This document shows positions 44,034 through 54,177 of a stretch of DNA of 54,177 nucleotides, piece by piece; the stretch's first letter is position 1, and each line of letters starts with the position of its first letter. The notes below the pieces were generated by a model that was not told where the DNA came from, searched no databases, and saw only the letters and a program-made list of their open reading frames with translations. A program made the position numbers and the translations under genes. The stretch comes from Mucidula mucida (lineage: Eukaryota > Basidiomycota > Agaricomycetes > Agaricales > Physalacriaceae), in NCBI GenBank assembly GCA_015501055.1, contig JADNYV010000237.1:1-54177 (forward strand). Direction: 5' to 3'.

Positions 44034-44990
44034 AGAGTTGACAGGTGTGAATACATGTCCTCATATTGTGGCGGTCCAACACAATTCGGCAGTGCATGAG
44101 TACGCGAGAGTCAACGATATGGTGTACGCCGCAGTCCAAAGTAAGCAACAGATGATCGAAAGGCGAAAGACACGTCTAAAAATCGATGGGATGATAAAGG
44201 CCAAAAAGCATGCATTTAACTTTCCAAAGTACACGGCAGGGCCCTAGCTACGTACGACAAGTCGTATCTCGCATTGATCTCGCAACACACCTTGTAACAA
44301 GGTCCACAACCCCAGGGCCTGTTTGACGCATGAAGCGCAAATGCTGACACCGTCCCACATAGCGGAGCGCGACCTAATCTCGCTCAGCTCAACTCAGACG
44401 ACTCGGCATCATCATCAATAGAAGAAACTCACCAAGGGAAGAATGAGAAATGCTTGCGCTCTCTGAGGCCGCCGAATTTATGTCGCCTCCATTACGGTTG
44501 CTACCTGAACGTCTGGATCAACAGACGCAGAAGAGAACAGCGTGTACAGTTCTTACCTTAACTGAACGCCTGGTTCCTCCGGATAGAAAGAAACGCGCCG
44601 ACTCTTTGTTGTCAAAATACGGCCAAACTATGGAGCGGTCGTGGCGGAAAACTCTTGGGGCTGACCATATTCTAGGCGTTGTTGGCGTATCCACGGTGGC
44701 GATGGTGGTCAGAAGCAAGCAGGACACGCCCGATCAGATTTTGCTCCCGCCATCATCATTGCGCTCCCTCTCTGCTCAAATTCCCTCGTTTCGTCCCGTT
44801 GTTAATACGACTGCGAGTTTGTCAGAGTCCATGGACGTTCTTGACGGAGGAATTGCTCACCGTCGGCACCTGAATCGTGAATTAAGGGTGCACAATAATT
44901 ATGGATGAGAGGCGATGCGTTGGACACCCGGAGAGAAATACATCCATCTAGGCACCCACTAGTCTCGACGCTCGCCTCCCATCGCTCACC
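44034..44990. other. Flank between the MITE pair and STAND fragment F
   Basis: It contains a fold-back repeat at 44696-44759 and no supported gene. The frame at 44450-44908 overlaps the repeat and has no motif. Confidence 0.5.
44696..44759 (+). repeat. Short fold-back repeat, family member 5
   Basis: It reads GATGGTGGTCAGAAGCAAGC, then ACACGCCCGATCAG, ending CCCGCCATCATCATTG. Confidence 0.7.
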
Positions 44991-45555
44991 ATGTCCTTTG
45001 ATCTTCATCTCCCTCATCCAAAACTGCAGGACAATCTACGATGGACGTCAAGCATTCTGGCAGAGCGCCGTCGGATTCTTGATGAAGTTCGCTCCCTGGC
45101 GCCCGAGCTAGAGGCACTCCAGCGGCTTGCAAACACGCCTGGCGTCGCCGGTAACCAATCATCGATGGATCGGGTGGGGCAGCTTTTGGATCCCGCTCAA
45201 CCAGTGGTGAACGAAACTCTTAGCCGCGCCAAAGACGTTTTGACTATGGAACGTCAAATCCAAATGCGACTGGATTCAAGGTCTTAAGGAAGCGTGGGGC
45301 CGATGCGTTGCGGTGGACAGTGGACAAGGCGACCTGCTTATCAACCTTGAGCGCTACAAGAGCCAGATCCAGCTGGCCCTACAGCATGATATGATATGAG
45401 TCGTTCACATTAGATACGATGCGCGTCTGATTCCTGCTAGCAAGAAGCAGCATGTTATGCACGGAGAGCTGGACGCTATTGATGGAAAACAGGACATCAT
45501 GGACGAAAAGTAGGATACTGTAGCGAAACATGTCAGCGGTGAGTGGCAAGATTTG
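44991..45555 (+). pseudogene. STAND fragment F, degenerate N-terminus cut by a gypsy element
   Basis: The start resembles MSFD, and then AERRRILDEVRSLAPELEAL and NTPGVAGN match the STAND N-terminal domain, with several frame changes and small deletions (after 45200 the frame breaks). The first intron and a linker segment with three heptads (QHVMHGE, LDAIDGK, QDIMDEK) can still be read to about 45510, followed by a TAG. Similarity continues a few bases into the second intron and stops near 45555. The gypsy element lies just beyond, so the rest was probably lost or displaced by that insertion. Confidence 0.75.
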
Positions 45556-48500
45556 ACTGTATTTTGTAGGTACTTGGTACCGTGCTTCTGTGCAATACGG
45601 ACAACAAATGGATTATGGGAGGAGGACTAAGATGATATTCCACTTGTACAGAGAGGGTATAAGTACTGTAAAGTAAGATGGTCCTAGCTACAATAAGAGA
45701 TGGTCCAACGACGAGAGAGAACAATAAGTGTACTAGAAAGGGAACAAGAGAATAGAGAGATGGTCTGAGTGTACTGTACAGAGTAATGGTCCGAGTGTGC
45801 CAAGCATGGCCCAAGTTAATCCTCTACATCCCATACAAACTTTAATTTTCAGCCTCCGGGCTGAACAGCGGCGGGGTTGAACTAGCGCTATGCACGCGCG
45901 AATGAAATGATCATATTTGGTCAAGCGAAATCGTGCTCATCGCCATCATCGGCGATGCCCGAAAGATCGGACGGGTTGACGAACTCCGTCACCTTGAACT
46001 CCTTCCCCGACCTCGCAAAATACGGGATCAGCCTGAACGCGGCAAATTTCAAGCGCGAGACGACCCCGTTTAGTTCGGCAAGATAGTACGCACCACCCGT
46101 TGTGCGACGGACGACAACCATTGGACCAAAATACCGCGGCCGAAATTTTCTGTTGGCGCCGATCTCGATTTTCTTGTTGAGGACGAGAACAAGAGCGCCA
46201 GGACGGAAATTGTAGTCGTGGATGGTGTTTTGGAAACGACGCTGGAAGTTGGTGATGGATGCACGACGCGCTTTAGTGACGCGCTGTTGAATGTGAGCAA
46301 CGTCTTCATCTCGTCGTTCGAGCTGACGCGCCCGCATGTAGACCAGATCTGAGTTGGAGAGCTTGCCGTCAAATTTTGGAAAGAGAAATGTTGCGTATAG
46401 GATGTCGAATGGAAGGATGGGTTTGATGCCGTGTGCTGCGTAAAATGGAGAGTAACCAGTGCGGCGCGATGTGGTGATGCGATCCGCCCAGAATGCCAGG
46501 TGCGTTTTCTTTGGCCATAACTTCTCGTTTCCTTCACAAAGTCTCTTCAGCGCGTCTCTGATTGGGCGATGGGCAACTTCCACAACGCCGTTGGCCTGCG
46601 AGTTGTATGCGGAGATTCGGATGTGGACGATGCCATATTTCTGGCGGAGGTACTCCAAAGCGGCGACCATTGGCGTACCATTATCCGTGACAAATATCTC
46701 GGAGACGCCACCCCAGCGGCAAAGGATCTCCTCAAAGATGAATTGTCCAACCGACTGGCCGGTCTCAGATCGAAGAACACAGAATTCTGGCCAGTGCGTG
46801 AGGCTACAACGTCCTTGGATGATGTACTGATAATCATTCGATTTAGGCATGTGCATAGTGTCAATGTGACACTTTTGGAAGAGACCGCCGGGCGTAGAGA
46901 TCCTTGGTGGTAAGTGAACGTGGTCTGTAGATTCCAGCTGGCACTCATGGCAGGTTTTCAGATACCATGCTATGTCAACGTCAATTCCTGGCCACCAAAA
47001 GCGATCCGCAATACGGCGACGAACGCCATAGAAGCCACGACGGTGACCGAGCTCATCGTGAGCCATGTGAAGGATACGAATTCGGTCTGGATAATTGACA
47101 ACTAATTGATGGCGGCCTGTGCGTTCACGACGAAACATTTGGTCACTGACGATGAAGTAGGGCCGGGATTGCTGTTGGAGAATATGGAGTTTGTCGGGTG
47201 GAATAGATGGGGGACATTTTAGAGTGGAGAGGTAGTATCGGATGGTGTCGAGTTGGTCGTCGCGCCGACGTGATTCCTTGGTTCTTGGTAAGTCGTTTGT
47301 TTCTTGAGTTGTTGGAAATGTTAACAAAAGCGCGCCAGTGTCTTCTCGTACGTGGACAATATTTGACGCGATACCAGCAGCTTCGCGTTGGAAAAAGGAA
47401 GAAATCCATACAGTGCATCCTAGCACTTCTTCATCGATCCAATCCTCTGCATCTTTGTCTGGTATGTCTCCCACATCATCTGTCCTTTCGCGTCGTGACA
47501 GTCCGTCAGGTCCTTTAAATCTTTCGGCGGGAACATGGATGAGTGTAAAATGGAATATGAGGATAGCGGCGATCCAGCGGTTGACGGAGGCATTTGGATG
47601 GACGTTGGGGTGATTAATCATCCCCCGTATGTATTTCGCGTCCATCTCAACGATGAAATGTTCTAACCCAACAAGATAGATTCGGGTGAAGTGTAACACG
47701 CGCCAAAGACCGCGAAGCTCGATCTTCGCCTGCGAATACCGGAGCTCGACATCAGACCAGGCAATGGAGCCAAAACAAGTGATTCAACGCTGCCCTTTGA
47801 CATCGAGCTGCTGAAGGACGAAACCGCAGGCAATTTCAGAGGAGTCGACGCCTAGGATCACATCAAAACCCGACTTGTAATCAATTGGACGAATGGCGGG
47901 ACAGGTAATGACAGCCTTCTTCAGTGCGTCCATGGCCAACTGATGCTCTTTCTGCCAGGTAAAAGGTGTGCTCTTCATTGTGAGCTTGACAAGTGGCCGC
48001 GACATGGCGGCAAAGTTCCGTATCCATATGCGCACCATGCCGGCCATCCCAAGAAATCCTCGGACGTGCTTGACGGTACGACACGGCGGCCAAGTCGTGA
48101 TCTTCGTAACTGATATATCCTCTGGTAGACGGCCATCATAGTTGCAAGTCTGTCCAAGGACTGGCAACTCAGGAACAGCAAATTGTTGGGCAAGCTTCTT
48201 GGCGGAAACGGTGGCGCCAGCGTGGCCGAGGCGGTGAAGGATGCAATGGACATCAAGTAAGTGAATCCATACAAACTTTCGAACTTTGGGGTTGTCGGGC
48301 AGTCGCTCATAGTCCCCGTCAGGTAGCTCGAAACGCGTCCGATGACCAAGAATTGTGATGTCGTCTATGAAATTTGGAGCAACGTCCGTCTCGTGCTGGA
48401 GGAGAAATGCAATATCGTGATGGAAAATGTTGACAGATGTTGTCCATCCCTGCGGCAGACGGACTAATCGCATGGGCCCAAGGTGAGTATCCACAGTCAT

Positions 48501-50030
48501 CACGTCGCGGGACCTAATCGCTACCATCCGCTGGTTATAGCCCGACATTAGATCAAGACCGGTGAAGATTCCTCGTCCTGCGGCGTACTCGCAGTATTGG
48601 TCGGGAAGCGGTGGCTGGCCCGTTGTTCGAATGGTATGCCTGTTCATATCGTCCGGATTGACAACGATTCTGACCTTGCCATCCTTTTTAGCGACACAAA
48701 ACCACTGTGTTCGATATGAGCTGTCGGACGGCTCCCATAGACCAAGGCGGACATTCTCTTTGACTAGTTTGATGACTTCTTTGCGGATACCGGGTGGAAT
48801 GGGGATGGATTTACGCGCCCAAGGTATGTGCTCGACGAGTGGAAAAATGACGGGACTGAAGTAGTCGTCCCGCAGGGTACCCATTTCCTCGCTGGTGAAC
48901 GAGATAGTTTTTGCATTAAGCATCAAGACGTTTACTGCCAAGTCGCATTCTTCGGGAAACAAGAAGTTGTTGTCAAGGATGCCGAGGGACTCAAGACGTT
49001 CCTGAGTTAGACGCTCGGATGGTACAAAGGGAGTGGGGAATGGGGAAAGTTCGGGAAGGGAGAGAAGAGGGTCCTCGGGAAAGGATCGTCGTACTTTTGC
49101 GTCTTCGGGGAGTACTGCGGGAACTGGGTTTGCCTTTTTGTTAACACTCTTGTAGAGTAAAGTATCAGACATATGATTGAATGTAAATGTTTCTTCGAGC
49201 ATAGATTGGACGAAAGCATGAGACTCAACAATGTTCGGAGTCCGGTCCGACAGGTCCGACACCTCTTTCCACTGATCCACCACGTTGTTGACGGTGGATA
49301 TTCCAAAAGATGGACTTGGTTGCTTCCGTTCCTTGGTTTCGAGAACACAATTGTCCGGATTGTTGGAGTCCTGCTCCCATATACGGATGGTAACACCGGA
49401 TGCTGTCTCCCACTTTTCAAGACGGACAGCGCGCTGCCACGGACGACCAAGCAGGATACAATACGGTGCTTTTGGGACGATGAAAGCGTGGGCAATGGTG
49501 ATCATGCCATCAATGTCAAGCTGGACTTGCTCTGCGCAACCAGGTAATTCATCCTTTGCGCCACTAGCGGTTTCCATGATTAATTGCCTGTGTTTATTAA
49601 CGTCTAGGCCGCATTCTTGAGCAAGATCTTTGCGGATAACTACAATCTCTGAGCCCTCGTCCAAGAGAGTGAGCTCGCATTGTTTGCCAGCTACAACGAT
49701 GTCAATGACACGGAGCGGCGTAGTGAAGTCAAGAGGGGGAGCAGGACACGGATGGGATGGGGATGGGGATAGGATATTGGCTGCAACAGCAGCATCATTA
49801 GGAATGTGGTTGGTGCGTTCGTGATTGACCGCTTCTTTGGCCAGATCTTTGCTGATTGCATATAGGTCGCGTACGGGGAGAGTGATTGGCGCGTCTAGGA
49901 TCTGATTGTAAACACAATGGATGGCAGATGGATCATCAACTTTGGACTCGAGTCGATAGGCGGGATGGCGGGGATCATGGGGAATATGGGTGTTATGAAT
50001 TGCCATATTTTCACAATTTCACATCTTATC
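45556..50030 (-). mobile_element. Ty3/gypsy element 1, 5'-truncated
   Basis: It reads right to left. It has a full pol region and a 3' flank of about 360 bp (45556-45920) that probably includes the 3' LTR. No gag, primer-binding site or 5' LTR could be found to the right of 50006, where the second gypsy element soon begins. Boundaries are approximate: the left one is where similarity of STAND fragment F ends. Confidence 0.75.
45921..50006 (-). pseudogene. gypsy pol polyprotein interrupted by one in-frame TGA
   Basis: One frame runs from 50006 to 45921 with a single TGA at 47786-47784; both halves are in the same frame (740 codons, then 620). Domains in order: aspartic protease around residue 115 (LLDEGSEIVVI), reverse transcriptase (WFCVAKKDGKVRIVVNPDD, GLDLMSGYNQ, catalytic FIDD near residue 547), and RNase H, with DSSEIACGFVLQQ just before the stop and WSDVELRYSQAK just after. 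Integrase follows, with HMAHDELGH and CHEC as the zinc motif, then D, D and E in DTMHMP, VTDNGTP and NGVVEVAH. A GPY-like end (RYFGPMVVVRR) follows; there is no chromodomain. CGA to TGA at a CG step would explain the stop. A recent but dead copy. Confidence 0.92.
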
Positions 50031-50127
50031 ATATCTTATCGGGGGCCTTATCTTATCAACCAACAGACCGTTTCATCATCTGTTTCGTCAACGATCATAC
50101 CCCTTTTCATTACCGAAGCCGTACTCA

Positions 50128-50954
50128 TGTTGGACACACGTCCAACACATGGATGACATCATACATGCCGATACCTCATGGACTCCCTATTGTATACACA
50201 CCGCCGACACTCGTAGCACACATGGTCGTTTCAGTATTATTACTTACATGCAGTTACCACTCGTATTTAATGGTTTCACGGACTAGTAGCATACAACACT
50301 GGGTCAAGGGCGTGGAGCATCCCTAGTGGAAACACGTATGGACAAGGAGTCTCAAACACAGACTTACTAGTATATAAGCAGTAGTGTAGTATCATTGTAC
50401 TTTAGTTCCGATCTCGTTTATACACCTGGCCTAGCCTAGTCTTACGAACGCGAACGTTTTCTTCCTTAGTTCTTGCTGTGGTACCTGGTTGAGTCTCGTG
50501 GCTTAGTCAGTCGCTAACAGAAGATCGGAACTACTTTCTACCACCTACCACACATCCCTGATCGTCGATCAGCACTTCGCTGTTTGATCATCGCACATTC
50601 CCCTATTCCCTTTCCCTGTTTACAGATCGACGGATTCCTAATTCCAGCGCACGTCCGCATACGTGTGTATTGGTCCCAGTAGCGCCGGCTAATAGTTAGA
50701 GATAACTGCCTCGGGTGCTGGAAGTAGCCGCTCTCACGAGAACGAACTTTTGGCAGTTGCACTTCAGTGGGCGCTGTTTACGGGTCAACCCCCGTTCCCA
50801 GGAAAACTTCGGCTTACCTCACACCAGAGGGACGTCGGCTGGGCAATTGCGAACTTGTGACGAGCTCTTGGGCTCCGTAGATACGTAGTCAGTAGTCAGT
50901 AAAATAGCGTAGACAGTTACGATACCTACCTACTTTACTTACCTTACGATACAC
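50128..50954 (+). repeat. Putative 5' LTR of gypsy element 2
   Basis: The proposed start is the palindrome TGTTGGAC/GTCCAACA at 50128-50147. A TATA-like box (TATATAA) lies at 50371-50377, and the stretch ends near 50954 in a CA before the gag leader. Both limits are tentative because the other LTR is outside the window. Confidence 0.45.
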
Positions 50955-51118
50955 ATCATCATTCCCCACCCTACCAAGTCCTGGATTCTATTTCAGATCT
51001 AGGCGATCCCTCCCTATTCATTCAAACCTCTATTCCCTCACCCGTTTCATCCAAATCCGCATCACCCATATCCCCACTTTCACCCTTTCACTCTCCGATT
51101 CCATCACCCCGATCCATC

Positions 51119-52048
51119 ATGTCCAACAAGGCACCCGAAGCCGCTCATCACACACCCGCTCATCACGCCAATGACGAAACCAAAGGCAGATCCCTGGTCA
51201 ACAAGCCTTATGACTATGACGGGGACAAGTCCAAGTACAAGAGCTGGTGGCGATCGATGTTTACATACATCCGTGACAAGAAGAACAACCTCACATCGGA
51301 CTCCGAAAGGATTGATGTTGTTCTCTCCTACATCCGAGGAGATCACGTTGATGCATGGGTCCAGAACTACTCGGACCAGAACTTCGATGAGGAAGAAGAG
51401 GAATGGACAGTCTCTTGGACTGAGTTCAAAGAGAACTTGAAGGAGCGATTTGTGGACTCCAACCTCGCGCGAGATGCGCAAGATCAGATCGAACGGTTGC
51501 GCCAGGGGCAAGACACCGCTCAAGATTTCTTTCAGAAGTTCGAGGTCCTGCTCACTCAGGCGGAATACTCGAAGGATGATGCATTTGTCGTGCGACTTCT
51601 CGAGACCAATGTCAACGAGAAAATCATCGACCAGATCTATGGCAGCCGAGATGGGTTGCCAAAGAAGTACAAGGATTGGAAGGCACAGATCATTCAGATC
51701 GATCAGCTATGGAGAAGGCGGGCGGCGAGCAAGAGGTCCGGCATGCAGGTCCGGCCCCAAGCTCCGCAGGCGGCTACATCGAGAGTCAACCCTACGAATC
51801 CACCCCCGACGCCAATCACACGACGAGATGCCACCGGCGTTACCTATGGAGGAGCCGGCAGACCGATGGACATCGACAACGCACGTCGAAGAGGACTTTG
51901 CTTCAGCTGTGGCGAGCACGGCCATGTCAGCAGGTTCTGTCCTAAGAAGGGTCGACCCCAGACGATTCGGGGTCTATGGACCGAAATGAATGACGAGGAG
52001 AAGAAGAAGTTGGCCGAAGAGTTGGGTTTTGCGAAGCTCCCGCAGTAG
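51119..52048 (+). CDS. gag: gypsy gag protein with zinc knuckle
   Basis: A 309-codon intact frame with ATG at 51119, the first ATG after a pyrimidine-rich leader. Residues of about 30-200 form the capsid-like gag domain (PYDYDGDKSKYKSWWRSM, then WTEFKENLKERFVD and the RLRQG...F..KFE.L pattern). Residues 261-274 are a CCHC zinc knuckle (CFSCGEHGHVSRFC). It packages element RNA into virus-like particles. Pol lies in the -1 frame and begins before the gag stop, with a slippery heptamer at 52024-52030. No break is seen, in contrast to pol. Confidence 0.93.
   Translation: MSNKAPEAAHHTPAHHANDETKGRSLVNKPYDYDGDKSKYKSWWRSMFTYIRDKKNNLTSDSERIDVVLSYIRGDHVDAWVQNYSDQNFDEEEEEWTVSWTEFKENLKERFVDSNLARDAQDQIERLRQGQDTAQDFFQKFEVLLTQAEYSKDDAFVVRLLETNVNEKIIDQIYGSRDGLPKKYKDWKAQIIQIDQLWRRRAASKRSGMQVRPQAPQAATSRVNPTNPPPTPITRRDATGVTYGGAGRPMDIDNARRRGLCFSCGEHGHVSRFCPKKGRPQTIRGLWTEMNDEEKKKLAEELGFAKLPQ
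52024..52030 (+). promoter_or_regulatory. Candidate -1 ribosomal frameshift site between gag and pol
   Basis: The heptamer GGGTTTT lies in the gag frame as G GGT TTT, the X XXY YYZ pattern for simultaneous slippage. It is 15 bases before the gag stop TAG (52046-52048). Pol is open in the -1 frame from here on. I did not fold the downstream RNA. Confidence 0.6.
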
Positions 52049-54177
52049 ACGCAGTCCTGCCGGAGCAGTCATCAAGGGAAGGGTTGTCAGATGCAGAATT
52101 TATTTACAGTACGGGTACTGAAACATCTAAAATATCATCGACGACTTCACCAACAAAACCTGCGAAAGAAAGATTTGAGCCAAATACGCCCAAGTGGATT
52201 GCACAACGGCTAAGAGAGGATGACGTGTCGAGAGCAGTGGGAATTCTGAGAGCATGGATGCCGGAGCGGAGAGAAAGAGAAGCGACGGAGGAGAAAGTGA
52301 TGGCGATCAGAGCGTTGACGAAGGAAGCTGCGGTGGAAGTTGTGACGGAGTTAAAGAAGTCGAGGAAGTACATCCGGGGAACAAAGGGGCAGGACATGAA
52401 ACTCCGAGTAACCATAGAGAGTGTACACACAGGCTCTGAATGGGAAACGAGTGCCCTTCTTGACAGCGGAGCAACGGGTTCTTGCGTCAATAAAGAATTC
52501 GTCGAGAAGAACGGACTCCCGATCAAGGAGTTTCCGGTCAAGCTCCCTGTCTACAATGCGGATGGAACCCTAAACGAGGGAGGAGCAATCGAAGGTTTTG
52601 TGGAGGTTCGGATGAAGATCGGTGATCACGCAGAAAAGATTGAGTTGGCCGTCACCAATCTTGGTAAAACAAGCATCTTTTTGGGACTAGATTGGTTACG
52701 ATATCACAACCCCACAATCAACTGGACGGAATCCACGTTGTCTTTTGATCGATGCCCAGACCGCTGCGGCTATCTACCTGAGTACGACTCACCGGAAGAT
52801 GAAGGAGAAGACGTAGAAGAGAAGTTGGAAGAGGGAGAGCGTTTGTTCTGGATGGATTGGGACAACTATCGCAAAAGCGGAGAAAAGCTGAGATCACAAC
52901 AGCCTTCATCCGCTGCTGCACCTTACATCGAGGAATTTCCGATGTATTCAGCAAGGCGGACTTTGACAAGTTACCGGAGCGAAGACCCTGGGATCACGCG
53001 ATAGAACTCACGCCTGGTTCCAAACCGGTTGACTGCAAGGTCTATCCTCTTAGTCCATCCGAGCAGAAGGCATTAGACGAGTTCTTGGAGGAAAACATAC
53101 GCACGGACGCATACGGCCATCAATCTCACCCATGCGTCACCATTCTTCTTTGTCAAGAAGAAGGACGGAAGCCTTCGGCCAGTGCAGGATTATTGGAAGT
53201 TGAACGACATGACAATCAAGAACCGATACCCCTTGCCGTTGATTCAGGAGCTTATCGACAAGTTGAAGGAGCAAAGGTTTTCACAAGATGGATGTCGATG
53301 GGGTTACAATAACATCCGGATCAAAGACGGTGATGAGTGGAAAGCGGCGTTTAGAACAAACCAAGGGCTGTTTGAGCCATTAGTAATGTTTTTCGGACTC
53401 ACAAACTCGCCGGCAACGTTTCAATCGTTCATGAATCACATCTTGAAGGAGTTGATTGACGGCGGACATGTTATAGTTTATCTGGATGATATACTTATCT
53501 TTACGAACACTCTCGAGGAGCATAGACAGATTGTACGAAAGGTATTGGAGATATTACGAGTAAATAAGCTGTATTTAAAACCCGAGAAATGTAGTTTTGA
53601 GGCACAGACTGTAGATTACTTAGGAGTCATTGTTGGAGGAGGAGAAGTGAAGATGGATCCGGCAAAAGTGGCCGTAGTGAAGGAATGGAAGGAGCCGACG
53701 AAGAAGAAGGAAGTGCAGTCATTCCTGGGCTTCTGCAATTCTACCGACGTTTCATTCGGGGATTTGCGGGAGTAGCAAAGCCGTTGACATCGCTAACCGG
53801 GAAGGGCGAGTGGGTTTGGGGCATGGAGCAGCACGAGGCGTTTGAGGAGTTGAAACGGAGGAATGACGGAAGAACCCTTCTGATTGTACCACGCGACGAC
53901 GGCAAGTTTCGAGTCGAGGCGGACTCCTCGAACTATGCGAACGGGGCGGTTCTTTCCCAGTTTGTTGACGGAAATGGAGACCAGTGGCTTTCCGATCTCG
54001 CGCGTTAAATGAAGTGAACGCAACTACGAGATCTACGACAAAGAAATGATGGCCATCATGGACTCAATTGATGACTGGAGGCAGTATCTTCTAGGAGCAA
54101 CGGAGACGGTGGAGGTGTTTACCGATCATCAAAACCTCCAGTACTTCCGGAAGCCACAGAAGCTGAATCGGAGGCAG
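52030..54177 (+). pseudogene. gypsy pol with many one-base frameshifts, partial
   Basis: From the -1 frame the protease carries LLDSGATGSCVN (about 52462), then the RT region ([40 protein letters not shown], the catalytic VYLDDILIF near 53480) and the start of RNase H (VPRDDGKFRVEADSSNYANG, EVFTDHQNLQYF near 54115). After about 52940 the frame has to change repeatedly to follow the protein: near 52942, 53100, 53130, 53298, 53742, 53860, 53972 and 54015. Most of these fit loss of a single base from a run of two to four identical bases. Codons between the breaks look undamaged, including the YLDD motif. Either a copy damaged only by small deletions, or sequence errors. Confidence 0.85.

Larger units (their letters stand above)
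50128..54177 (+). mobile_element. Ty3/gypsy element 2, 3' end outside the window
   Basis: It includes a probable 5' LTR from 50128, a leader, gag (51119-52048), and pol from 52030, running off the right edge within the RNase H domain. The window shows only one LTR, so its ends cannot be proven. It is a different lineage from element 1: it has a zinc-knuckle gag, and its protease is DSGATG rather than DEGSE. Confidence 0.85.

Noticed and set aside
43331..44034. The two MITEs as the terminal repeats of one 700-bp element
   Set aside because: Each 244-bp copy has its own short inverted ends and its own TA on both sides, so two separate elements explain it more simply.
1..54177. tRNA genes, rRNA genes or CRISPR arrays
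   Set aside because: I saw no cloverleaf-type sequence with tRNA box motifs, no rRNA sequence and no regularly spaced identical repeats; the regular repeats present are in-frame protein repeats.

Overview
The window looks like an accessory, transposon-rich region of a filamentous fungus, most likely an Agaricomycete (Basidiomycota). The genes have many short introns of about 35-100 nt with GT-AG borders. The gene content is a KDZ transposon with a cysteine-cluster transposase, a MULE, Ty3/gypsy pol genes of fungal type, and a family of fungal STAND (NLR-like) genes. No housekeeping gene was recognised, and I do not name a species.

Layout. 0-0.35 kb holds a broken DDE transposase tail. 2.88-6.39 kb is a 3,514-bp MULE with 59-bp terminal inverted repeats and a perfect 9-bp target duplication; its transposase is frameshifted. 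7.05-9.62 kb and 12.96-15.38 kb are two tandem STAND genes (A, B) in a duplicated unit of about 6 kb; the MULE sits in the upstream region of copy A. 17.93-28.94 kb is an 11,015-bp KDZ transposon with an exact 8-bp target duplication, inverted ends, arrays of CTTAAG-type subterminal motifs, a KDZ transposase (one stop codon, one frameshift) and at least two other genes: a reverse-strand HMG-box-like protein with hexapeptide repeats, and a forward-strand protein with a SUMO-interaction-like motif. 31.6-34.3 kb is STAND gene C, followed by a fragment of a KRE6/SKN1-type GH16 gene. 35.8-36.9 kb (E, internally deleted) and 39.5-42.3 kb (D, full length) are reverse-strand STAND copies. 43.33-44.03 kb holds two 244-bp MITEs in inverted orientation. 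45.0-45.6 kb is a STAND fragment (F) apparently cut by a reverse-strand gypsy element (45.56-50.0 kb) with one in-frame TGA. 50.1 kb to the end is a second gypsy element with an intact gag, a -1 frameshift signal and a pol full of one-base deletions; it runs off the window.

How the parts relate. The six STAND copies have an N-terminal HeLo/SesA-like domain, a variable heptad linker, a NACHT NTPase whose P-loop lies on a 25-nt micro-exon, and a short ankyrin-like C-terminus. They are plausible intracellular immune or allorecognition receptors, expanding by local duplication and diversifying by 21-bp linker steps, internal deletion and transposon insertion. The two most unusual items are the complete multi-gene KDZ element and the STAND family with its stepwise linker repeats. 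All functions are inferred from motifs read by eye; no database search was run.
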